From positions 1 through 6,983 of the forward strand of contig DNGI01000195.1 of the NCBI GenBank assembly GCA_003486645.1: 6,983 nucleotides of DNA, read 5' to 3'. This document shows positions 1 through 4,791 of the stretch, in pieces. The stretch's first letter is position 1; each line of letters starts with the position of its first letter. The stretch is from Cyanobacteria bacterium UBA11370 (GTDB taxonomy: Bacteria > Cyanobacteriota > Cyanobacteriia > Cyanobacteriales > Coleofasciculaceae). A model generated the notes under the pieces. It saw only the letters and a list, made by a program, of their open reading frames with translations, searched no databases and was not told the origin of the DNA. The position numbers and the translations under genes were made by a program.

Positions 1-152
1 CCCCCCTCTCCCCCTCTATCTCATGTGATATCACCTGTGATCCAGTCCCAGCACTTCATAATCTCTTCATCAAGCTTGTTGGCTGGGGAATGAATCAAAG
101 ATTTCAGGAATCAGGGATCTAGCTGAATTGTCTCTAGACTTCGTTTGATCCC

Positions 153-184
153 TCATCATAAAGTTTTTACAAAGATTATGATGA
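153..184. repeat. AT-rich inverted repeat (9-bp arms)
   Basis: The arms TCATCATAA (153-161) and TTATGATGA (176-184) are perfect reverse complements around a 14-base spacer. A TTTT run overlaps the right edge (185-188). This could be a weak terminator for a gene left of the window or a protein-binding site. The stem is AT-rich, so a stable RNA hairpin is doubtful. It lies about 300 bases before the next start codon. Confidence 0.35.
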
Positions 185-470
185 TTTTGCCAATATTTTA
201 TATTTTTATTGTTTAGAAAATCTGGACGAATCAAAATCACAAATTTACGATTACTTCATACTTTTATTGTGAGCTTGATCCCACTTTAGCCTAAGCAATA
301 CAAGGGATACAGATATTGTTTCTGCGTAGAATTTCAGACCAAAAACATAAAGATTCGGCAAACTTTTGGATGTACCTAGGCAATATTCATGAAGGGTATG
401 CCAAGATTTAATTAAGTTAAAGCAAATGGCTTTTGAGTTTATTTCGATGACAAGAAAAAGCAATTTTCTT

Positions 471-476
471 GAGGAG
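471..476 (+). promoter_or_regulatory. Ribosome binding site of the PEP-CTERM gene
   Basis: GAGGAG lies 9 bases before the ATG at 486. It is a good Shine-Dalgarno match and supports that start. Confidence 0.75.
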
Positions 477-485
477 TTAATCTAA

Positions 486-1556
486 ATGATCGCTGAAAAC
501 ATTTTGAAAAAATTATCCCTAACAGTTGTTGGATCAGTATTGATTGCTCTGGGAACATCGGGTGCAGCTCAAGGTATGTCTCTACTCGGCAGTAGTAAAG
601 GACAAATCGGAACAATTGATACAATAACTGGCAATTTCACAAGAATTGCTACTAGTCGAGCTTTTACTGACATAGCTTTGTCGGATGATAATCAGCTTTT
701 TGGTATCACTTTCAATCAGTTGTTTAAAGTTGATACAACTACAGGGTTAACAACCCTAATTGGCAATCTTGGTGTGTCCAATATGAATGCTCTGGGGTTT
801 TCCACCGCTAATGTACTTTATGGGACTGGAGGTGTGGGTTTTTATTCCATTAATACCTCAACGGGTGCAGCTTCATTAGTGTCTGAAATTTCTGGCTTCA
901 CCAGCAGTGGCGATATCGTATTCGATCCAGTTGGTAATCGCTTTTTAGCTACATCAAATTCTTCATTATCTGATGACTTATTTTCAATTGCTCTAGACGG
1001 AACAGCTCAAGCAATTGGGAGTATTGGCTTTAAGAATGTGTATGGCTTGTTCTTTGAAAATGGAACTCTGTTCGGTTACACGATTGATCGAAAACAGATC
1101 GTGATTGATATGACAACCGGAAAGGGAACTTTTAATAAAATGGTTGCAGGTACTCTTGATCAAATCTGGGGTTCAGCGTCCTTACCATCAACGGGTCCGT
1201 TGTCTGCTCCATCATCAGAACCATCCCCAGAACCATCCCCAGAACCATCCCCAGAACCATCCCCAGAACCCTCATCAGAACCCTCACCGGAACTATCCCC
1301 AGAACCCTCATCAGAACCCTCACCGGAACCATCCCCAGAACCCTCATCAGAACCCTCACCGGAACCATCCCCAGAACCTTCCCCAGACCTATCGCCATCT
1401 CCATTACCTGATCCATCGCCATCATCACCAGATGTATCAACTGCGGTTCCTGAACCAGGTTCAATATTAGGTCTACTAACACTGGGTATTTTTGGTGCTA
1501 GTTCAACCCGGAAGCGTAAAAACAAAACCAACCCTGAGAATAAAAATCTCAACTAA
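486..1556 (+). CDS. PEP-CTERM sorting-domain exported protein with propeller-like domain and Pro-Ser-Glu repeat linker
   Basis: This 356-residue protein is probably exported and processed by a PEP-CTERM/exosortase pathway. The N-terminus has Lys-Lys followed by a hydrophobic stretch (about residues 10-29, ending ...GTSGAAQG), which is a typical signal peptide. Residues 35-235 contain recurring short units of the form 'ID-TxTGxxTxI / ALSxDNxLFGIT / LFKVDTTTG', which suggests a WD40/PQQ-like beta-propeller or DUF4394-like fold. I see no catalytic motif. Residues 242-301 are 15 four-residue units (PSPE, PSSE, LSPE), followed by a Pro/Ser stretch to about 319. The C-terminus has the diagnostic VPEPGS motif (321-326), a hydrophobic helix (327-340) and a basic tail (RKRKNK, 342-347), the normal PEP-CTERM order. 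The start is supported by GAGGAG nine bases upstream. The next gene is over 500 bases away, so it is probably transcribed alone. The substrate or ligand is unknown. Confidence 0.9.
   Translation: MIAENILKKLSLTVVGSVLIALGTSGAAQGMSLLGSSKGQIGTIDTITGNFTRIATSRAFTDIALSDDNQLFGITFNQLFKVDTTTGLTTLIGNLGVSNMNALGFSTANVLYGTGGVGFYSINTSTGAASLVSEISGFTSSGDIVFDPVGNRFLATSNSSLSDDLFSIALDGTAQAIGSIGFKNVYGLFFENGTLFGYTIDRKQIVIDMTTGKGTFNKMVAGTLDQIWGSASLPSTGPLSAPSSEPSPEPSPEPSPEPSPEPSSEPSPELSPEPSSEPSPEPSPEPSSEPSPEPSPEPSPDLSPSPLPDPSPSSPDVSTAVPEPGSILGLLTLGIFGASSTRKRKNKTNPENKNLN
1209..1388 (+). repeat. In-frame 12-bp tandem repeat with a 36-bp higher-order unit
   Basis: Fifteen consecutive 12-bp units resemble CCATCCCCAGAA and encode Pro-Ser-Pro/Ser-Glu. 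Three nearly identical 36-bp superunits (CCCTCATCAGAA + CCCTCACCGGAA + CCATCCCCAGAA) occupy 1269-1304, 1305-1340 and 1341-1376. The first superunit carries a C-to-T change that turns a Pro codon into Leu. The nested structure implies duplication first at the 12-bp level and later at the 36-bp level. The array codes for a rigid, negatively charged linker between the globular domain and the PEP-CTERM anchor. Confidence 0.95.
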
Positions 1557-1577
1557 CAGGAAGCTGAATTTTTCAAC

Positions 1578-1597
1578 AATCTCTCTTCATAGAGATT
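1578..1597 (+). terminator. Weak hairpin after the PEP-CTERM gene
   Basis: The arms AATCTCT (1578-1584) and AGAGATT (1591-1597) pair around a 6-base loop, 21 bases after the stop codon. No T-run follows, so this is not a canonical intrinsic terminator. It may act as a 3'-end stabiliser or weak terminator. Confidence 0.3.
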
Positions 1598-1643
1598 CCC
1601 ACTCAACAACCAACCAGGTGCATCTCCAATACTGATTGGTTAA

Positions 1644-1671
1644 GGGGAAAAGGGAAAGGGAAAGGGAAAAG
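1644..1671 (+). repeat. GGGAAA polypurine tract with G-quadruplex potential
   Basis: GGGG-AAAA-GGG-AAA-GGG-AAA-GGG spans 1644-1666. It meets the usual four-run G3+N1-7 definition of a G-quadruplex motif on the + strand. A shorter related tract (GGGAAAGGGGAAAG) starts at 3738 after the next gene. Such low-complexity runs are common between cyanobacterial genes, and function is unproven. Confidence 0.6.
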
Positions 1672-1771
1672 AAATTGACGCAAACCGCAAACGCTTGTTC
1701 CAGGCTAACGCCTCGCTTCGGGTCAAGTTATCAAAAAAATACTTTTACAACAAGTCTAATTACCATTCAAA

Positions 1772-1806
1772 CTGACGGCTGAAGGCTCATTGCTGACCGC
1801 TAAACT
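1772..1806 (+). repeat. Degenerate heptamer tandem repeat (STRR-like)
   Basis: Five consecutive 7-base units read CTGACGG, CTGAAGG, CTCATTG, CTGACCG and CTAAACT. Short tandemly repeated heptamers between genes are a known feature of cyanobacterial genomes. The copies are degenerate, so this looks like an old array. Confidence 0.5.
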
Positions 1807-1929
1807 ATAAATCAAAACTCGCGCGATCGCTACAACTAGCATACTTTTCTAACAAATCCTCTAAACTGCGGAACTTATAAACCGGATCTCAGCGTCTCAA
1901 AGAGCTGTGTACAGATTATACGTTCGCAC

Positions 1930-2034
1930 TAATACCAATTTCATTTATTTGTGCTACAGCATGATGACACGGAGACGTGGGGACACGGGGACGCGGCGAG
2001 GAATGTGTAGCAGGGATTTCGGAAAATGGTATAA
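1930..2034. mobile_element. MITE-like element with 29-bp imperfect terminal inverted repeats
   Basis: The left end (1930-1958) and the reverse complement of the right end (2006-2034) align without gaps at 20 of 29 positions. The outer parts are TAATACCAATTTC and TTATACCATTTTC, and the inner parts share a perfect TGCTACA. The 47-base core is G-rich (GGGGACACGGGGACGCGG), a motif often seen between cyanobacterial genes. At 105 bp with no coding capacity it fits a miniature inverted-repeat element. I see no clear target-site duplication, so the exact ends and true mobility are uncertain. The right end finishes 36 bases before the ATG at 2071. Confidence 0.5.
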
Positions 2035-2035
2035 C
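2027..2035 (+). promoter_or_regulatory. Possible extended -10 promoter at the repeat's right end
   Basis: TGGTATAAC matches an extended -10 element (TGnTATAAT) at 8 of 9 positions including the free base. Transcription would begin near 2041-2043 and leave a leader of about 30 bases before the ATG at 2071. No good -35 box is visible. If real, the repeat end supplies the promoter. Confidence 0.3.
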
Positions 2036-2061
2036 CGCTAATGAGTGCGACGTATTGCATC

Positions 2062-2066
2062 AGAGG
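2062..2066 (+). promoter_or_regulatory. Ribosome binding site that favours the ATG at 2071
   Basis: AGAGG lies four bases before the ATG at 2071, which is slightly close. The alternative in-frame ATG at 2041 has no purine-rich site upstream. Starting at 2071 also gives a normal signal peptide with a short basic N-region. Confidence 0.5.
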
Positions 2067-2070
2067 TATT

Positions 2071-3738
2071 ATGAAACATTGCCGTCACAGACTCTACCAG
2101 CCGCGACAAATTTTTACCGCCTTAGTTTTAACCAGTATTTTATCCGTAAGTGCTAGTATGACTCTTTTAGAGAGTGCTACTGCATCGGTTTTATCCTCCC
2201 AAAGTATCGGAAATATAAGCGATTCAAAACAGCCTCGCCCTAGAGAATTACCCTCTGGTATTGTTAATGCTGTTCGCCGTGATTTATCTGATCGGACTGG
2301 CATTCCTCGCGGTCAATTGAGAGTGGCAAATTCAAGTCCAGAAACATGGTCAGATAGCTGTTTAGGACTTGGTGAAGCTCACGAACTCTGCGCTCAAATG
2401 CTGGTCGAAGGTTGGCGGGTTGTGATGACGGATGGTTCCAAAAAATGGGTCTATCGTACAGATAGCAACGGTTCAGTAGTACGTCTCGAAAAAGACAAAT
2501 CACCTGATAACCCTTCTGGAGATTTGCCGCGATCGCTAGCTAATACTGTTTTGGAAACGGCATCCCAACGCACGGACTTATCAACGTCTGAGCTACGTAT
2601 CGTCAAAGCTGAACAAATTATAGCGGACGGATGTCTCGGTTTACCGCGTCCCAATGAAGCTTGTATTGAGATTGCTCAAACGGTTTGGGAAGTAACTGTA
2701 GAAGCCAGACAACAACGCTTAGTCTATCGTATTGATACTAAAGGTTCTCAGATTCGATTGAATCGGGAGGCTAGCAGTATTAATGATAGTGAATTGCCAA
2801 AATCTGTTGCTAATCGGGTTTTACAGCTTGCATCTGAACTGTTGAAATTACCCGTTTCCCAGTTTGAGATTAAACAAGCAGAAATGCAAACATGGAACAA
2901 TAGCTGTCTGGATCTTCAGCGTCCTGAAGAACGATGCAGGGGGGATTTGACAGAAGGTTGGAGAGTAACACTTGCTGCTAGAGGGCAACGCTTGGTCTAT
3001 CATACCAATGAGGATGGTACGGTCATCAGACTTAATGAAGAAGCTAGCAATATTACCAGTAATTTACCGGATAGTGTTGCTAAAGCGGTTGTGCGAGATG
3101 CTTCAACCCAGTTAAATGTACCGAATTCTCGGATTCGGATTGTCGGCGCTCAACGAAAAGATTGGCCTGATGGCTGTTTGGGAATACCTGACCCTTTGGC
3201 ACTCTGTACGATGGCGATCGTACCGGGTTGGCGAGTTACGGTAGAAGGCGGACAACGTACCTTAGTCTATCGTACTAATGATTCGGGTTCCGTGATCAAA
3301 CTTGAGGGACAAGGTAATTCAGGGAATGGCGGTGCTGTACCGATTCCTCAGAGTGAACTCCCACCTCCATTGAAACAACGAGAAGTGTTTCGAGCGATTA
3401 CTAGTGGTGGAATTGCGGGTATAAGCTATCAAACCACTTTGATGAATGATGGGCGAGTGATTCGAGTTGAACTGAGTCGAAATAATAATAGCAGTTCTCA
3501 ACGGGAGATTCGCCAGATTTCTCAGCAACAGTTACAGCGATTTGAGCAATTGCTAAAGCGACAGAATTTCGAGCAGTTCAACCAGTTGCAGTTTCCTGCA
3601 CCCAGAGGCGCTGCTGACTACTTTACTGTCACTCTGACGAGTAAAGATGCGACAACTCGTTATGCAGACATAGGATCAGATCAACTTCCTGAGTCTTTGC
3701 AAGCTGTGATTGAATCGTGGAATCAGATTGCGAATTAG
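2071..3738 (+). CDS. Exported protein with four Cys-x9-Cys repeats and an emfourin-like C-terminal domain
   Basis: From the preferred ATG at 2071 this is 555 residues; the ATG at 2041 would add 10. The N-terminus has a basic region (MKHCRHR) and a hydrophobic core (14-28), with possible signal peptidase sites after A28 or A38. Four homologous repeats follow at about 60-140, 152-231, 242-322 and 332-412. Each begins LPxS/G, contains C-L-x-L/I and a second Cys exactly ten residues on (C97/C107, C188/C198, C279/C289, C369/C379), then a WxV strand, a V-Y-x-T/D turn and a closing I/V-R/K-L. I do not know a named family for the repeat. The regular pairs suggest one disulphide per repeat in the periplasm or outside. 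After a Gly-rich linker, residues 430-555 contain 'SGGIAGISYQTTL', a Gln-rich helix, 'GAADYFTVTL' and 'LPESLQAVIE'. This pattern resembles emfourin-type inhibitors of M4 metalloproteases (inference from memory). No catalytic residues are evident. Confidence 0.9.
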   Translation: MKHCRHRLYQPRQIFTALVLTSILSVSASMTLLESATASVLSSQSIGNISDSKQPRPRELPSGIVNAVRRDLSDRTGIPRGQLRVANSSPETWSDSCLGLGEAHELCAQMLVEGWRVVMTDGSKKWVYRTDSNGSVVRLEKDKSPDNPSGDLPRSLANTVLETASQRTDLSTSELRIVKAEQIIADGCLGLPRPNEACIEIAQTVWEVTVEARQQRLVYRIDTKGSQIRLNREASSINDSELPKSVANRVLQLASELLKLPVSQFEIKQAEMQTWNNSCLDLQRPEERCRGDLTEGWRVTLAARGQRLVYHTNEDGTVIRLNEEASNITSNLPDSVAKAVVRDASTQLNVPNSRIRIVGAQRKDWPDGCLGIPDPLALCTMAIVPGWRVTVEGGQRTLVYRTNDSGSVIKLEGQGNSGNGGAVPIPQSELPPPLKQREVFRAITSGGIAGISYQTTLMNDGRVIRVELSRNNNSSSQREIRQISQQQLQRFEQLLKRQNFEQFNQLQFPAPRGAADYFTVTLTSKDATTRYADIGSDQLPESLQAVIESWNQIAN

Positions 3739-3764
3739 GGAAAGGGGAAAGAAACCGAAACCCT

Positions 3765-3793
3765 GTAGAGACGTTGCATTGCAACGTCTTTAC
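3765..3793. repeat. Dispersed cyanobacterial palindrome (GTAGAGACGTTGC type)
   Basis: GTAGAGACGTTGC (3765-3777) and GCAACGTCTTTAC (3781-3793) pair over 13 positions around a 3-base ATT loop, with one G-T wobble. This sequence matches a palindrome I recognise as dispersed in many copies in cyanobacterial genomes. It lies 27 bases after the stop of the upstream gene, and its RNA hairpin could act at that transcript's 3' end. No T-run follows. Confidence 0.75.
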
Positions 3794-3854
3794 AATGCTG
3801 GATTGAAAAGGATTTGATAGTATCTACGGTTTTTCTATCGGGATAGGTTGCATT

Positions 3855-3861
3855 AAGGAGG
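3855..3861 (+). promoter_or_regulatory. Strong Shine-Dalgarno far upstream of the cyclotransferase start
   Basis: AAGGAGG is the best ribosome binding sequence in the window, yet it lies 56 bases before the ATG at 3918. It is well placed for a short reading frame from TTG 3867 (10 codons, 5-base gap). It is less well placed (13-base gap) for one from ATG 3875, which encodes MPTSTPEIRVFDNLHEC and stops at 3926-3928, overlapping the cyclotransferase start in another frame. This may be a leader peptide coupled to the downstream gene. Confidence 0.35.
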
Positions 3862-3917
3862 GATTCTTGATAAGATGCCTACATCAACACCAGAAATAAG
3901 AGTCTTTGACAACCTCC

Positions 3918-4517
3918 ATGAGTGCTGAGTTTAGCTATCTTCAGGATTCACTGACTGAGTTTCCCAACTATTTCCAGCGATCGCCGCATATAAAACAGCT
4001 ATCTCAAATAGAGCCGAGTTTTTACTACTTCGCGTATGGATCGTGTATGTGTCCAGTGGACTTAAAGCGATCGCTCGGTGAAAATACTCATGGGTTTGTC
4101 ATTGGCGCAGCAACACTTAAGGGGTATCGCCTCGGTTTTTACCGCAAATCCCAACTTCGTAATTGTGGTGTTCTCGATATCGTACCTGATCCAAGGTCAA
4201 CAGTTGAAGGGGTGTTGTACCGTTTACCGTGGCGCTTGAGTGATGCTTTAGATGAACGGGAAGAAGTCCCAAAAGGTGGCTATCGCCAGGAAATGATCGA
4301 AGTCCATCATCAGGGACGTTTGTATGAGAATGTCCGTACTTATGTGGTAGTTAATAAATTAACAGAAGAACTAGCTCCGAATGATTGGTATTTTAATGTT
4401 GTACTGCGAGGTGCTGTAACGTGTGGGTTAACGGAACCTTACCGCTGGAAATTGTTTGAACATATGTACCAGCTTCAACAGCGTCACTGGCAAAATGAAT
4501 GGGTGCGATCGGCTTAA
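3918..4517 (+). CDS. Gamma-glutamylcyclotransferase-like (AIG2/GGCT fold) protein
   Basis: This is a 199-residue cytoplasmic protein from ATG 3918; an in-frame TTG at 3906 would add four residues. The family includes enzymes that release 5-oxoproline from gamma-glutamyl peptides or amines. The signature glycine loop is 'YYFAYGSCMC' (Y40-G41-S42), where well-studied members have YGSN, so Cys43 replaces the usual Asn. The probable catalytic acid is E115 in L111-D-E-R-E115, matching the family's LDxxE motif, followed by the typical G-Y-R (121-123). 'GVLYRLP' (98-104) is the usual preceding strand. Length is at the upper end for single-domain members because of about 34 extra N-terminal residues. 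The best Shine-Dalgarno is too far upstream to serve ATG 3918 directly; AAGAG at 3898-3902 is poorly spaced for either start. The true substrate is unknown. Nothing ties it functionally to its neighbours. Confidence 0.88.
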   Translation: MSAEFSYLQDSLTEFPNYFQRSPHIKQLSQIEPSFYYFAYGSCMCPVDLKRSLGENTHGFVIGAATLKGYRLGFYRKSQLRNCGVLDIVPDPRSTVEGVLYRLPWRLSDALDEREEVPKGGYRQEMIEVHHQGRLYENVRTYVVVNKLTEELAPNDWYFNVVLRGAVTCGLTEPYRWKLFEHMYQLQQRHWQNEWVRSA

Positions 4518-4519
4518 TC

Positions 4520-4546
4520 TTTGAGTTTTGAAAGAGTTAACTCAAA
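4520..4546 (+). terminator. Possible hairpin terminator after the cyclotransferase gene
   Basis: TTTGAGTT (4520-4527) and AACTCAAA (4539-4546) form an 8-bp stem around an 11-base loop, starting three bases after the stop codon. Only a short TCTT follows, so termination would be weak. A nested palindrome, GAGTTAACTC (4534-4543), overlaps the right arm. Confidence 0.35.
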
Positions 4547-4622
4547 TCTTGTAGCATTGGCAAAAACCCGCCATTCGGTTTTAACCAGTGGGGATTGTTG
4601 TGATTGGTGCAAGATCTCAGCG

Positions 4623-4640
4623 TTATACCAAGTTGCATTC
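4623..4640 (+). repeat. Solitary TTATACCAA-type repeat end
   Basis: TTATACCAAGTTGCATTC shares TTATACCA with the reverse complement of the right end of the element at 1930-2034. It directly follows GATCTCAGCGT (4613-4623), an 11-mer that also occurs at 1885-1895 upstream of that element. I find no matching inverted partner nearby, so this looks like a remnant of a related repeat. Confidence 0.4.
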
Positions 4641-4650
4641 AAACAAGTAA

Positions 4651-4699
4651 CTTTCTCTCCTCTCTCCCTCTCTCCCTCTCTCCCCCTCCCCCTCTCCCC
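4651..4699 (+). repeat. Pure pyrimidine tract (CTCTCCC repeats)
   Basis: There are 49 consecutive pyrimidines, continuing with only two purines to about 4713. The minus strand of 4674-4699 has four G-runs of at least three bases, so it could form a G-quadruplex; the mirror-like repeat could also form triplex DNA. Related sequence begins the window (1-17). The Ser/Pro/Leu-rich open frame that crosses it (4521-4748) reflects base composition and is not a gene. Confidence 0.8.
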
Positions 4700-4749
4700 A
4701 TCTCCCCACTCCCTACTACTATCTCCGCTAGCTCAAAATAGAAAATAGA

Positions 4750-4770
4750 GACAAAATCATCAGTTTTGTC
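4750..4770. promoter_or_regulatory. Palindrome just upstream of the helicase gene
   Basis: GACAAAA (4750-4756) and TTTTGTC (4764-4770) are perfect inverted arms around a 7-base spacer. The right arm ends eight bases before the ribosome binding site of the helicase gene. It is the size of an operator for a dimeric repressor, or it could form a small 5'-UTR hairpin. No regulator gene is visible in the window. Confidence 0.35.
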
Positions 4771-4778
4771 ACCAAGAG

Positions 4779-4783
4779 CGGAG
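4779..4783 (+). promoter_or_regulatory. Ribosome binding site of the helicase gene
   Basis: CGGAG lies eight bases before the ATG at 4792, a normal spacing that supports this start. Confidence 0.55.
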
Positions 4784-4791
4784 CCTGACCA

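Larger units (their letters stand above)
1..485. other. Intergenic region without a convincing gene
   Basis: I find no credible coding region here. The only open frame of any length is on the minus strand (251-463). It has no recognisable domain and no clear ribosome binding site, and it lies in AT-rich DNA. The left edge (1-17) is a pure pyrimidine tract of the CTCTCCCC type, like the one at 4651-4699. A perfect 10-bp palindrome GTGATATCAC lies at 25-34, and a 9-bp inverted repeat lies at 153-184. The part nearest the downstream gene should hold its promoter, but I cannot pick out a convincing -35/-10 pair. Confidence 0.6.
1557..2070. other. Repeat-rich intergenic spacer
   Basis: No intact gene is visible. 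From left to right the spacer holds a weak hairpin (1578-1597), a GGGAAA purine tract (1644-1671), heptamer tandem repeats (1772-1806), a HIP1 site (1823-1830), a possible 27-codon gene remnant on the minus strand (1805-1888) and a MITE-like element (1930-2034). It appears to be an accretion of small repeats. Confidence 0.7.

Noticed and set aside
24..41. TGTGAT direct repeats and GTGATATCAC palindrome, considered as a CRP-type site
   Set aside because: The spacing and orientation do not give TGTGA-N6-TCACA, and the nearest start codon is more than 440 bases away.
251..463. 70-residue open frame on the minus strand
   Set aside because: It has no domain, no clear ribosome binding site and an AT-driven composition, and it lies in the presumed promoter region of the next gene.
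1209..1388. CRISPR array
   Set aside because: The 12-bp and 36-bp units are contiguous with no unique spacers and lie in frame inside a gene.
1132..1552. Long frames in other reading frames across the Pro-Ser-Glu array
   Set aside because: They are open only because the 12-bp repeat lacks stops in these frames. The + frame with signal peptide and PEP-CTERM end explains the region.
4521..4748. 75-residue frame before the helicase, considered as an antitoxin partner
   Set aside because: It starts at TTG without a ribosome binding site, and its C-terminal half is only translation of the CTCTCCC tract. It does not resemble any antitoxin.
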